Source: Tridacna crocea
Taxonomy: Eukaryota; Mollusca; Bivalvia; Cardiida; Cardiidae
DNA: 64,000 nucleotides
Direction: 5' to 3'
NCBI GenBank assembly: GCA_943736015.1
Contig: OX031057.1
Location: 42,680,501 to 42,744,500 of the forward strand
In this document: piece by piece, positions 31,785 to 43,234 of the stretch
How the letters are laid out: each line of letters opens with the position of its first letter
How positions within the stretch are numbered: the stretch's first letter is position 1
The notes under the pieces: model-generated
Databases searched by the model: none
Told to the model about the DNA's origin: nothing
Seen by the model: only the letters and a program-made list of their open reading frames with translations
Position numbers and translations under genes: made by a program

Positions 31785-32335
31785 CTGGAAGCCAAGGGTG
31801 ACGATCTACTAAGCTAATCTACCCTTGGCGGATCAAACAAAAAAGAACAGGGTCATGACTTTTCGGATGTAAATAGACCGTAAACAATTTTCATTGGTTG
31901 CAGCTAGCTCTAACTGCACGAATCAAATCGCTCATAGCATTTCATCTTTGACAAAAATAGAACAAGGTCGCAACCTTTCAGATAAAAATAGAAGGTAAAC
32001 ATGGATAACACAGTGGATGTGTGCAAAATCTGTAATGATTTATTACCGAAAAGACACAGACAAACAATATTTACAGCAAGTTTCTGTGTCACCAATCAAT
32101 TATCAGCACCTGACCATGGAATGTTGAAGTATGTTTGTAGTTATTGCTTAATGTTGAATTATTCTATTCGTAAGCGGTTCGTAAAATGATATTTCATTGG
32201 CTATACGAAATATGATATAAAGGGGGATAATAACCAGCATCCAGTTGGGGCCATTACGCTAGAATCTTGAAATCGGGCTCGATCCACCAAGGTAAGATCC
32301 ACATAGTGATCGTAACCTTGGCTTGCGAAGATGAC
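31785..32335 (+). mobile_element. family G element, long form
   Basis: Shares CTACCCTTGGCGGATC, GCAGCTAGCTCTAACTGCA, TAGAAGGTAAACATGG, CGTAAGCGGTTCGTAAAA and CCTTGGCTTGCGAAGATG with 44356-44765. It has about 115 bp that the other copy lacks (32000-32165), carrying an open frame with VCKICNDLLPKRHRQTIF. Left terminal repeat truncated. Confidence 0.6.
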
Positions 32336-32684
32336 ACACTGAGGTGACTTTATACTGTAAATTAGCAGTTAACATAGGCCTCATTTTCACCCAAAGGGTC
32401 AAATATACACCTTGCTACATCAGAAGTTGTACAGTTAACTGTATAATAAAATGATGGGGCAACAGAGCATCCTGGTAAAATTGTTAACGAGGCTAATGTC
32501 AGCTCTCTCACTCTCACTATTTTAGACACAGGGACTATAGTGCAGGTGCACCCAAGACAGACATTTAAAATTAAAAAATATGGTTCGAAAAGTGCATCAT
32601 TTAATGTAAGGTGATGAATGCATTTTAACTGATAGACATATAGTGTTTAAATATAGTGTTTAACACCATTTTCAATATTATTTC

Positions 32685-32945
32685 AGTTATATCACAGTGG
32701 CCAGAGCACCTATCCATGCTTTCCTGGAGTCTCATTTACCAGTACTCTGCACAATTATCTTTCCAAGCCACTGGCTACTTTCCCCCATAATCATCATCAA
32801 AACAATGGTCAGTGGTGGGAGAGGAATGAATCTCGTCACAGTATCTTATCATCAATCCTCAGAAAGAAATTTGTCAAGCCAGGGATCAAATCCACCACCC
32901 CTTGTTCCCAAGTCCTGCACACTACCTACTGAGCTACTGTGGCTC
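32685..32945 (-). mobile_element. tRNA-derived SINE, full head
   Basis: On the minus strand the A box is CAGTAGCTCAGTAGG and the B box GGATTTGATCCC. The body matches 4928-5245 and the 3' end (GATATAACTGAAATAATATT) is A/T rich. Confidence 0.75.
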
Positions 32946-33210
32946 AGCGCATTTTTATAAGACAGACAGGAAATCTTGCCTTACTTTTTTTCCCTAAACT
33001 GAAAACGTTTTGATCTCAAGTCTCCCATGGCTTCAAATATAAATATTTTTGGTACATGCTGTTCAAGTCTCATACCCTTATCATTTTTTAAACTTTTGAA
33101 ACTGTTCATGATATTACTGTGTTATATCAACCCCAAAAAGCTCAACTTTCCAAAATGTGAAAAAGGAGAAAATAATAGCAGAAAATTCTACATTTTTTCT
33201 TGGCCGATGA
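32946..33210. other. unassigned intronic sequence
   Basis: No feature apart from a GAAAAAGGAGAAAATAATAG stretch near 33160 that may be a trace of an A stem. Confidence 0.3.
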
Positions 33211-35676
33211 TATTTACCCGACAGTCATGTACACACTGAAGAAAATTCGTACTGCAAGGCCGACTGTCATGTACTCAATGAAGGAAAACTCGTTGGGTGT
33301 ACGACGGACGTGCCCAGACTGATGAAATATCATCTTGGAGGCACAATTACATCCGCGCTATTTCCGATTTCTTCATTCAGTACATGATGTGGTTTGGTCC
33401 GCACTGAAGAGTTGTACTCTTACGTTGGGCCAAAATGCAGACTGTTATGTGAACCGGCATGGCGTAGACAGTCTCACTGGAGCACATGGTAATAGTCATT
33501 TATACAGGGTGTTACAGAACAAATGCACAAGGTTGGCTGGCATCCTTTTTATACGTCCGAAGGCTCGTATTACCTTATACTGTACATCTGGTCGTCCGTC
33601 CATCCGTTTGCCATTTCTTATGTGAGCAACTCCTCCTACAGTTTCCATCACAATTAGATCTATTTGAAATTTGCCACAATAGTATCCAGTCGTTTCGGCA
33701 TCCCGTCATTTCTACATCCAATCAATTCGACAGTATTTGGTCCCATATTTTGGTCCATTTGACCCACATTTTTTTTCTTTGCAACAAATGGTCGTTTCGA
33801 CCCTGTTCATTTTCCCCGTCCCAAATATTGAGCAAAAAAAATATTTGTTTTTGTTTGCACAGTATGTTGTAAATATTTCAATATTATTTTTTTGCAGTAT
33901 ATAGTTAAAAGTACCTCTTCGCTGATGCTTATGTTTACTTTTTTTGTTCTACTATTGCAGATACATTATCATCTTGATACATACAGCAGTGGAATTGTAT
34001 TTGCGAATATTGGAAATTGAAGAACATAAAAATGTGTTATTATGTGTTCTAAGAACAGAATCTCTATGTACTTTTATGTTTTTTCATGTTGCTTGAGTAA
34101 ATGCCAATTATGAAACAAAATGTTTGTTAATTGTAATTAATTGTTTCATTTGATTTGTTTGAATTAAAATTTTGAATAATTGTATTTCGCAAGCTATACC
34201 CACTGATAGATTGTTTGCTTCAATTTGTATACGGTTTTCAACAGTTTGTTTTAAAAAATGTAATTTATTTAAAAACAGATAAAAAGTATTGGTAATTAGT
34301 TTGAGTACATGATTGTATTCAAAGAGTTTATATCTAGATAGGGCTATCCCAAAAAGTATTTACAGCAGATGAAATTGTAATTCAGCTACATGTATACACT
34401 ATATGTGCTGTTGGAAATAACTATATAGACTACTTAAATTTGCAGTGACAAGAAAATGTTAATAGTTGTTTTGAGTGTGTTTGTTTTTGGAGTTGAATGA
34501 ATAATTGGGAGTTTTTAAAGGAAGTGGGAGTGTGGTCGGGAGGCGAAAACGGGCGGTTTCGTGCAATACATGTATGAGGTGGCAGCATCCAACATGTGAC
34601 ACAGGTCGATCAAATTCAAATTCCTGCCAATAGAGTAATTTCCGGCCCTCAGAGGGGCCTCTAGTTGGATAAATGGACTGAGGGGTGGATGTATGCATTT
34701 ATGGTATTTAACACTGTCTTTAACATAGTTTCAATTACAACAGTAATTTTATGAGAAACTCGAATGTTTTCTGCAGAAGTTTTCAGTTTAGAAGAGAGTA
34801 GAATATGTTGTTTGGAAAGAGTGCTACTGCCAGCTGAAATTTGCTGGGCAGTGTCAAATAAACATATCTGCACAGATTTGTTGTTGTACGGATTATGACA
34901 GAATACATCTGAGGGGAAAAAATCCTTTTCACTCACTTCTATAATTTGCCTATTTTCATATTATCTTCAAGGTTAGTAAGAGATTACCTCTGAAAGCTTA
35001 GTAATGGTGAAAATTCTAACACATCACCCACCACGCCACTCTCAGGACTATCAGTCCTTTGATTTTGACAGCTAGGAAGTTATGGCCTGAATAGATATTC
35101 AAAGTGAAAAGTTGGCTTTTTCAGAAGTCAAGGGTAGATAATTTCAGAATACAAACAGCGATCCAAATTTTGAGAGTCACATCCACAAAGTTCTAGACAT
35201 CATAGAGTTTCATTGTGGCAAGTTTGAAGTAGATCTAATTCCGATGGAAATTGTAGAAGGAGTTAAGCACACAAATAATTGCTAACGGATGGACAGACGA
35301 CCTGATAACATAATACAACCATTCTGGCATGACACCCTGTATAAATGACTATTGCTCCACTGAGATGGTCTACGCCGTGCCGGTTCACATACCAGTCTGC
35401 GTTTTGGTCCATACCATTAACACAGGGTACATAAGATCCCGCTTCTTCAGTGCAGACGCGAACACATCGTGTACTTAATGAAGAAATCAGAATAGCATGC
35501 ACATAAGTCATGCCCAAAAGACAATGTTTCATCAATCCAGGCACGACAGCCAAGAAGTTTTCCTTCATTGAGTACATGACAGTCGGGCACCCAAGAAGTT
35601 TTCCTTCATTGAGTACACAACAGTCATCCTCGCAGTAATAATTTTCTTCAGTGCGTACACAACGGTCGGGTAAATA
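33211..35676. mobile_element. foldback element with inverted repeats of about 470 bp
   Basis: The left end TATTTACCCGACAGTCATGT (33211) is the inverse of the right end ACAACGGTCGGGTAAATA (35676). The repeats run to about 33683 and from about 35204, with internal landmarks GTACTCAATGAAGGAAAA, CTGAAGA, ATTTATACAGGGTGT and GTCCATCCGTT in mirrored order. The left arm has about 70 bp extra. The middle is AT-rich with no transposase frame; a 188-codon open frame over the right arm is a by-product. No target duplication seen. Confidence 0.7.
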
Positions 35677-36525
35677 GTCACTTTGTTTTTTTTCTTTTTG
35701 GTATAGAGTAGAAATATATAAATCTAAACAGTAGCAGTAGGGTGGAACAATGATTTTTTGGATTTTGAAATAGAAATCTGAAACTTTCCACATACCAGGA
35801 CTAAGGTTTGAGAAGTTCAAAACACTCAACTTTTTCCTTATCGGACCAGTACTTTTTTTTTTACGAATTTTTTAGTATGGCCTGTTGCAATCCATTGAAA
35901 AACACCCAAATTATTTCTATGGGAAAAGTCGTAACTTTTACCTCAACCTTATAAAATAAGTCAAATCCAAATAAATTATTTTTCTTTCTGCATCAACCAG
36001 TCCTACTACCAATCCTCTACAAAGAAAACCAAAGAAGTAATGCCTGTACTTCAATCTAATTTTTTATTAATTTTTTTAACATGTGCACCGAGCACCAAAT
36101 TTGCACAGAAAACACATAGAGTTGATGGAAATCATAATATCAACATTAAACTGTTAACAGTTTAAACTATTAATAATCTATTTCCTTCCCATCTCTCTTC
36201 TTTTTCTTCTTTGGTGGCTCTTGTCACAGTTTTTGAAATTAGAGGAAATGTACATGTATTTTTTTATTGCTTACCTAAGCATATCACTACACGGGAGTGG
36301 GTAAGGTGGCAAAATTCATTTTTTCACTAAATTGGATGGGACTTGCACTAAGATGATTAATACTTCACATGGCAATCTTTTTTATTATTAGTATTTCAAA
36401 GTTTGCTCGCCATGCACCAATCACAGTATTCAGTATTGTGAAAAAGGGGACTTCCACAAATTCTACTTTACAAATCATAACTCGAATATGAGAGAAATGA
36501 AATTTCAGGCCTTAATTTAGCTCAT
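35677..36525. other. unassigned intronic sequence
   Basis: AT-rich; no exon, repeat or RNA recognised. Confidence 0.35.
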
Positions 36526-36742
36526 TTAACTCTTTACCAAACAACAAAATCCTAGACTGGTAAAATTGGAAACATAACCAGACAACAAAATAAATGTGAC
36601 CAAAATGTTGAAATCTGTTTGGAAAGGGTAAAAAATATTGTGGTAAAAGGAGAAAATGTTGGTTACCAGCATTTCTACTTTTCCCTCAATGTTTTGAACA
36701 GGTTTCTTCTGTTAAAGTTGGGAATGTGTGGTAAAGAGTTAA
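36526..36742 (-). mobile_element. family A MITE, full length
   Basis: TTAA both ends; stem partly unpaired (CAGCATTTCTACTTTTCCC). Confidence 0.8.
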
Positions 36743-36889
36743 AATATGAATAATGTCTACAGTATTCCACTTTTTCTTGAAGAAAACAATCCATTCTCAG
36801 GCTTTATCTAGTGTTCAAATTCGCAAATTTCACTAAAAATGTGTTGGAAAAACAGTTTTCCGAAGAAAATGACAATAGAACTGCAAGCA

Positions 36890-37700
36890 TTTTAACTCTT
36901 TACAAATTTGGACAAGTCCAAATTGTTATCACTGAATAGAGCAACATAAATGTGATTGAAAATTCAAAGTTATTTGTGGATGATTAGAAAACAAGCCCGA
37001 GCAAAAAACCATGGGATGATCAAGCCAAGGGACGAAATGGTTTTGGGACGAACAAGCCATAAGCAATCTAACAGTAAATAAACACTGAAAACATGCCATA
37101 TGCGACTTATTATTGACTTTAAATGGATTCTGTTCTCAGAATGACAGATTTCAATGACTAAATTGTGATTTACAACAGAAAATAGGAACGCGAACGATTT
37201 TCGAATGAGGAAAAATGGGGGCGGCCATTTTGAAAAAGTCACTTCCGGTTTCTCGATCAGCTTGACCTATCTCAGAAATTAGCTGTAAAAACACATTTCA
37301 CAACCATTTTAAGATGTATTCATGACTGATTTTATCAGAAAAATGATGAATAAACAAGAAATAGTAGGTTTTACATGCGTGCACCTTCTCTTTCCTTGCA
37401 AAAAACGAATTTTCATTTTTCAATGTTTTTTTTCCAAGTCAAAGAAAGATCGTTCAGGTCTGAGAGTCGGGTGCACGTGTTCATAAATGTCCTGGCTATA
37501 GTCCCACAAGTCTTTTTTCTGGAAAAATTAAGCAAAAAATACCAAAAATTGGCGTAATTCAACCCCCCTAAAAGGGCAATAATTTTGCACCATTTTTTTG
37601 GCGCAAGAACGATAACACAATTAGAGTTACCTCCCGTGTTGGTCCATGCTAGTAGCAGGTTGACTTAAAGGTTAACTAAGTTACCCTAAAAATCAGTTAC
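36890..37700. other. A right-arm stub and unassigned intron next to exon 1
   Basis: TTAACTCTTTACAAATTTGG at about 36894 is an end stub. The remaining sequence up to the exon 1 donor shows nothing I recognise. Confidence 0.35.
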
Positions 37701-37704
37701 TTAC

Positions 37705-37780
37705 CAAGATGGTGTACGACAGCCTGGCACCAGCAGCTAACACAAATAAATGACAATAGAAGTAGAACCGTCTCCTCCAT
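37705..37780 (-). CDS. TGFBR3: TGFBR3-like gene, coding exon 1 (start, signal peptide)
   Basis: First coding exon of the betaglycan/endoglin-type gene, minus strand. ATG at 37780 sits in GTGACCATGG, a good Kozak context. The 25 codons read MEETVLLLLSFICVSCWCQA then VVHHL: a short polar start, a hydrophobic stretch of about 13 residues and a small residue at the likely cleavage point, i.e. a signal peptide for a secreted or type I membrane protein. The exon ends in phase 1 at CATCTTG|GTAAGTAAC, and one base plus the first two of exon 2 restores a glycine codon. The hydrophobic peptide alone is not diagnostic; the link to exons 2-3 rests on phase, strand and order across an 18.2-kb intron. Confidence 0.7.
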
Positions 37781-37860
37781 GGTCACATGCCTTATCTAAT
37801 CAGGCCAGCTAATATGGAACATATTTATAACTGAAAACATAACATTGCTATATACTGAAT
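37781..37860 (-). promoter_or_regulatory. possible 5' UTR acceptor or TATA box
   Basis: Two readings compete just upstream of the ATG (minus strand). TTATGTTTTCAG ending at 37831 could be the acceptor of a 5' UTR exon. TATAAATA at 37822-37829, about 45 bp before the ATG, could be a TATA box with a very short leader. The sequence cannot decide. Confidence 0.3.
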
Positions 37861-38311
37861 CATTAACTCGAGTGATCAATTTGATATGTTAAACAGGTTG
37901 TTCCAACAACTACATGAAGCAACTAGTTCAGGTCAGCCTAATTTGTTTAATATGATTCACATTATCACAAAAAATTTACATCCTGTTTGTGTTGAAACAC
38001 TAATTCCAGGTAATTAATCACTGAATCTCTGTAGAATCCATTTAGACTAGATGCAACATACACTAACACACATCACTTCAAAATGAACTGTTATGTTGTT
38101 CCCTCTAGGTATAACTATTCGAAGTGAATATTGACACAAATCCAGTGCTACACGTTCGCTGTACTTTTTATCATGTAATTACCTGAGAAAAAAAAAACAG
38201 GCCAACTTTGATGATAAATCTAATATGTTACACTTCTTTTCCAGAAAACACAAAATTCCTCATTTAACACGTCTTTATGACTTCCCGTTTCCAGGGGAAA
38301 AAAAGCAAGGT
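37861..38311. other. unassigned upstream sequence
   Basis: No feature recognised upstream of the TGFBR3-like start. Confidence 0.3.
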
Positions 38312-38530
38312 TTAACTCATTACCAAACGACTAAATTTTAGACTGGTCCATATTGATAGCATTTGCAGATGGCTAATAAAATCACGAACATGGTGTGATC
38401 TATGCTTCAAAGGTTAAAAAAATACATAAATAAAAAGAAATTGCTGGTATCCAACATTTTCTTCTGTTCTCATCATATTTTCAAAAGCTTTTTTCTTCAG
38501 TAAGTAAGGGAATGTTTTGTTACTGGTTAA
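38312..38530 (-). mobile_element. family A MITE, degraded stem
   Basis: TTAA both ends and a clear right-arm end (CGACTAAATTTTAGACTGGT); the stem keeps only GAAATTGCTGGTATCCAAC + ATTTTCT. Confidence 0.7.
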
Positions 38531-38531
38531 T

Positions 38532-38725
38532 CAGAGTCCCAGATAAGAGGGAGTGATGGTTTTCTGAATCCATTATATTTCTCTTTGAAATCCTATGTTG
38601 TGGGTACTCATTCCAGTCGTTTCTATGATACAATTCTATTGAGTACCGATAACATATGGTGTAGAATAATCAATATTTCAATTTTGAAATCAAAATCACT
38701 CCCTCTATCCCAGGAGCTCTGGACT
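38532..38725. mobile_element. family C palindromic MITE
   Basis: CAGAGTCCCAGATAAGAGGG left and CAGGAGCTCTGG right; inner GTTGTGGGTACTCATT and ATTGAGTACCGATAACAT pair imperfectly. It abuts the A copy before it. Confidence 0.75.
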
Positions 38726-38766
38726 TTCCCTCAACTTTTCTTCCTACTCATTTTACTATATCTTAC

Positions 38767-38996
38767 TTAACCCTTGACTCCATAGATACTCATTTCTACA
38801 CATTGCTTGTAGGAGCCTTTGGAAAACATTGTGGCAAAAGGTGAAATTGCTCGTGACGAGCAAATTAAACTTTTGCCATAATTTTTTCTATGCTATCAAA
38901 AGGTGTCATATAGGCATAAGAAACAGCTTCATCCTTGCTGATTATTTAGGTTCAATTAGAGATACCATAGAAATGCCTTATGAGGTAAAGGGTTAA
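38767..38996 (-). mobile_element. family B MITE, full length
   Basis: TTAA both ends. The stem's second arm has decayed (GAGCAAATTAAACTTTTGCC). Its right TTAA is shared with the next element. Confidence 0.88.
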
Positions 38997-39230
38997 CGCT
39001 TTTCTACACAGTTCCAACTTTCGGCAACCCTGCAGAGAAATGCTTTTAAAACATTATGCAAAGAGGAGAAAATGCTGATGCCCAGCATTGTCTTCTTTTC
39101 CCACAATGTTTACTATCCCATCGAAGTCAGAAATCATCATATGCAATACAATAAATTTGTCCTTTACAAACAATACAAAGGTTTTCATTTGGGTCAATTC
39201 CTAAATTTTGTTGCTTGCTACAAAGTTTAA
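38993..39230 (+). mobile_element. family A MITE, diverged, abutting B
   Basis: Left end CGCTTTTCTACACAGTTCC, stem CATTATGCAAAGAGGAG, right end GCTTGCTACAAAGTTTAA. Shows A and B elements using the same TTAA. Confidence 0.65.
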
Positions 39231-39466
39231 ACATCAACCTTTGCATCATAGTAATGTTTTTACATGCTTTTGTTTTTCACCAAGTATTCTACATGATCTT
39301 GGCAAAAGAACAAAACACAGGATCCATACTGGTTACCATTCCAAGTTCTGTTCCACAGTGCCCCTGTCCTCTTGTTTTTTGCAAGAAAACCCTCTTGTAG
39401 TCTGCAGAAGAAATAAACAGAAATGGATCAACAATTTTTATAGCCCATAAAAAATATCAACAATAA

Positions 39467-39600
39467 CTTAACTTTTTACCAGAAAACCTCATGTTTTATC
39501 GATGCTATAAAGTAAGACTTGAAAATACTGTGAGACAAACAAGGAAATGACGGCACCCAGCATTTCCTCCTCTTCCCTCCATGCTTTCTACTTTTCCAAA
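39467..39600 (+). mobile_element. family A MITE fragment
   Basis: CTTTTTACCAGAAAACCTCA left arm and a decayed stem (GAAATGACGGCACCCAGC + ATTTCCTCC). Confidence 0.5.
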
Positions 39601-39627
39601 AAAAGTTATAATATTTTAGTTTATTTG

Positions 39628-40029
39628 TGCTCCAGATATAGGGATTGATTTTGATTTTAACCCATTACCACACAATCCCTACTTCTGACGCCCCTCAGAA
39701 AGAAGCCTTTTGAAATCACTGTAGGAAAAGGAGAAAATGCTGGTAACCAGCATTTTCTCCTTTTCCCACAGTGTTTTCTACCCTTCCCAGAACCAATTTC
39801 AATTTTTCAGTCACCTTTATATTGTGGTCTGCAAATGCTTTCATTTTGAACCAGTCTAAAATGTTGTCGTGTGGTAAAGAGTTAATATTAAAAATGTCAA
39901 TTATTCTGTATCAAGCCTGGGTATACTCATGAGAACTGTTGAGACGATTCTAGTGAGTACCCACAACATAGGATTTGAAAGAGAAATAATGGATTAAGAA
40001 TAACATCACTCTCCTTATCTGGAGCTCTG
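39628..40029. mobile_element. family C MITE interrupted by family A
   Basis: GCTCCAGATATAGGGATTGA (39629) and CTCCTTATCTGGAGCTCTG (40029) are the two C ends; between them a full A element sits at 39657-39885. The inner C palindrome around GAACTGTTGAGACGATTC is shortened. Confidence 0.75.
39657..39885 (+). mobile_element. family A MITE nested in C, CACTG-stem subtype
   Basis: TTAA both ends (39657-39660, 39882-39885). A inserted after C at this site. Confidence 0.88.
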
Positions 40030-40183
40030 TACAAAATGCTCTCAATGTGGAAAAGTCTGAAATTTTGTTGTTTCATAAGAATTAAAAAAGTACAGTATTG
40101 ATCCTAATAATTTCAGAAAACTTAGACAAACATATTTCAGACTTGTCCAAATTAAAAGCATTTGAGCTATCTGGCAAAGGGGG

Positions 40184-40413
40184 CTTCACTCATTACCACG
40201 CAATCCCTACTTTTGACGACCCTCAGAATGAAGCCTTTAGAAAGCAATGTGGGAAAAGGAGAAAATGCTAGTAACCAGCATTTTCTCCTTTTCCAACAAT
40301 GTTTTCTACCCTTCTCCAAACAAATTTCAAATTTTCATTCACTTTTATTTTGTCATCTGCAAATGCTTTTGATTTGGACAAGCCTGAAATATTGTCATTT
40401 GGTAATGAGTTAA
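40184..40413 (+). mobile_element. family A MITE, full length
   Basis: Left TTAA mutated to TTCA; right TTAA intact. Right-arm remnants of older copies lie just before it (40030-40180). Confidence 0.82.
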
Positions 40414-40514
40414 TGCATTTCCATTTCCATTATTCCAAGTAAGTTGTTACTAACTCGAGGATCCACAAGTAGACTGGTCCTATGACACTCAAGAAATTAA
40501 GAAATAGCAAAACA

Positions 40515-40582
40515 GATTGGCTCAAGTCAGCCTGCATGGACTTCGCTGGCTGACTTTGGTTAATTCTTTTCTGCAGATACTT
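40515..40582. repeat. D2 short hairpin repeat
   Basis: CAAGTCAGCCTGCATGGAC pairs with CTTCGCTGGCTGACTTTGG. Confidence 0.6.
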
Positions 40583-40589
40583 TAAGCCA

Positions 40590-41290
40590 CCATTTCACAG
40601 ACAGTGGCTCATTTGCATATGACAAATTATAATTTGATCGATTGATTTTTCTATCAGCATCAAAAACAGTGTGGAAATAGGTGACAGCTCTGGTTACAGT
40701 CATTTTTTAAATTTCTTTGCAAAGTTTTAAAGGTGGCCCTTCAGAGTTTGGGACGACAATTTTACAAAAGTGCAAAAAATCATCCTTACACTCCCAAAAC
40801 CTTTTAATTTTCATTCATAAAATGCCAGTAGTCGAACACCGTCTGACAACTCGAGAAATTAGAGATTTACTACAGCCCAGGTCGACACGGACGGGAGACA
40901 CGTTTTATTTTTAGATGATCAATTCAGTCATCTACATAAAGAAAACACAGATTAAATTTCAAACATAGGGTCCAAAGAAGACATTATGGAAAATAATTAT
41001 TACATGTTTGTTTTGTAATGGAATTTAAGCGTTATTAGTCACGTGCCAGTCACTTGACATTCCCACAATGCTTTATTGATTTTTGGCGCGAAATCTAAAA
41101 ATAGCTTAAGTGGCTACATAGCCTTTTAAGGGAATACCATCAAAAAAAATTTTTTTTTGTAATTTTATGATTCTTAATTATTGATGATTTGTATTGTTTT
41201 TTCATATAAATTTCAATGATATATATATTTTTTAATTTAGTGTCATGTGAAAATTCTAAATACCCACCTTTAAAGTTCTGACAGGTCATT
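40590..41290. other. unassigned intergenic sequence
   Basis: One 65-codon open frame at 40717-40914 (plus) has no splice sites or family motif. Otherwise unrecognised. Confidence 0.35.
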
Positions 41291-41364
41291 TCAACTCTAT
41301 GAAATATCAAAGACATAGTGGGAAAAGGAAGTAAAGCTGGTTACCACCACACTAGCACAAGACA

Positions 41365-41600
41365 AATTCAATTCTTTGCAATTAACAACAAAATTTTAGA
41401 ATAGTCTACATTGAAAGCATTTTGCAGACAACAAAATAATAATGACTCCTAAACTGAACTTCGTTATGGGAAGGTAAGAAAACATTGTGGAAAAAGGAGA
41501 AAATGCTGGTAACCTGAGCATTGTCTCCTTTCCCTACATTATTTTCAAAAGGCTCTTTTTCTAGAGTCATTAAGCCTGAGATTGTATGGTATACGTGTTT
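41365..41600 (-). mobile_element. family A MITE, diverged
   Basis: Right arm, stem with insertion (GGTAACCTGAGCATTGTCTC) and left end GATTGTATGGTATACG. A separate stem scrap lies at 41300-41345. Confidence 0.65.
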
Positions 41601-41827
41601 AACCCATTACCACACGAAAAAATTTTAGACTGGTCCAAATTGAAAGCATTTGCAGACGACAAAATAAAGGTGACTGAAAAATTGAAATTTGTTCTGGGAA
41701 GGGTAGAAAACACTGTGGGAAAAGGAGAAAATGCTGGTTACCAGCATTTTCTCCTTTTCCCACAGTGTTTTCAAAAGGCTTCTTTCTCAGGGGCGTCAAA
41801 AGTAGGGATTGTGTGGTAATGGGTTAA
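41599..41827 (-). mobile_element. family A MITE, CACTG-stem subtype, very well preserved
   Basis: TTAA both ends and a perfect stem with centre GGTTACC. Open on both strands for most of its length, so it yields two overlapping false proteins (77 and 66 codons). Confidence 0.92.
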
Positions 41828-42131
41828 TGTTGCTAAAACTACAAAAGTTTTCCCTCAAAAGATAGAAACCGTCATAATGAGGAAAAAGGAAACCTCTGAT
41901 TACCACAATGTTTTCAAACGTCTCTTTCTTTGGGGGTTGATAGTGCGCTGAAGATAAAATTTAGTAAATTCCCGAACAAGCTGCGATATCTCAATGCAAA
42001 GAAACACAATCTCCCTGAGATTGAAGAGTGTCACATTTCAAGGTTAAATACTGTTTTCAGCAAACACTCATAATTGTACTGAAATGCCGTTGATAAAAAT
42101 CTTTAAAGTTTAAGAAATCATTTTGTACACC

Positions 42132-42360
42132 CTTATCCCTTTACCACACTGTGACAACTTTTAACACCCATGAAAGAGATGGCTTTTGAAAACATCGAAG
42201 GAAAAGGAGAAAATGCTGGTAACCAGCATTTTCTCCTTTTCCAACAATGTTTTCTACCCCTCCACAATTTAATTTCAATTTTTGAGTCACATTTATTTTT
42301 TCGTCTACGAATGTAACCAGCATTATCTCTTTCCCCACAATATATCCTATACTTTTGAAG
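42132..42360 (+). mobile_element. family A MITE, right arm altered
   Basis: CCCTTTACCACACTGTGAC left end and complete stem; the right arm is replaced after TCGTCTACGAATG by another stem scrap (ACCAGCATTATCTC). Confidence 0.75.
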
Positions 42361-42385
42361 ACAATTTTCATAATTTATGCAACAT

Positions 42386-42612
42386 TTAACTCTTTACCAA
42401 ACATCAACATTTCAGACCGGTCGAGAAGAAAATTGAAAGCACTTGCAGACAACAAAATAAACATTACTCAAAAATTAAAATTTGTTTCAAGCAGGGCAGA
42501 AATTTTAGCATTGTAGGAAAAGGAGAAAATCTAGTTACAAGCATTTTCTCCTTTTCCCACCATCTTTTGGAAAGGCTTGTAATGACCAATGGATTGTTTG
42601 GTAATGGGTTAA
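42386..42612 (-). mobile_element. family A MITE, diverged
   Basis: TTAA both ends; the stem centre is lost (GAAAATCTAGTTACAAGC). Confidence 0.8.
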
Positions 42613-42837
42613 ACCCATTACCACTTAATCCCTACTTTTGACGCCCCTAAAAAGAAGCCTTTAGAAAACATTGTGGGAAAAGGAGAAAATGCTGGTAACC
42701 AGCATTTTCTCCTTTTCCCACAATGTTTTCTACCCTTCACAAAACAAATTTCAAATTTTCAGTCACTTTTATTTTGTCGTCTGCAAATGCTTTCAATTTA
42801 GACAAACCTACAATTCTGTCGTTTGATAATGAGTTAA
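42609..42837 (+). mobile_element. family A MITE, well preserved, abutting
   Basis: Shares TTAA 42609-42612 with the previous copy in tail-to-tail arrangement. Perfect stem. A further right-arm stub follows (42840-42905). Confidence 0.9.
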
Positions 42838-42909
42838 TTAAACCGTTTTGTACAAATACTTCGAATTTGGAGCAGAATAAAATTTTTGTCGTTGGGTTAC
42901 AAAGTCAAA

Positions 42910-43234
42910 ATGCTGAATGACAAAATCTCATTTTATCTATTTAGAACAAGCAGCCTTACAACTTTCCTACACAATAACTACATCCCAATGTAATTCTAAC
43001 GAAAAAAAAATAAACCTAATTCGAACGAAAAAAGAAGAAATAAACCATGCCTTTATATTCCTGTCATCAGATTTTTCAACAGAGAAAAAAAATCTGTCTC
43101 AATTACATTGAAACCAACCATGTAAAAAAATCCTGAATCAAATTTATCATTCAATTACACTCGAACATAGAGGTTTTTGACCCAACTTACAGAGGGTTAA
43201 CACAAAGTACACAAATTTGACATTTCACATTGAG
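42910..43234. other. unassigned intergenic sequence
   Basis: No feature recognised. Confidence 0.3.

Noticed and set aside
35263..35829. 188-codon open frame, the longest in the window
   Set aside because: It is read through the right inverted repeat of the foldback element and repeats the same short units; no transposase or other domain pattern.
40717..40914. 65-codon frame ending REIRDLLQPRSTRTGDTFYF
   Set aside because: Composition is protein-like, but there is no ATG in good context, no splice acceptor and no recognisable family.
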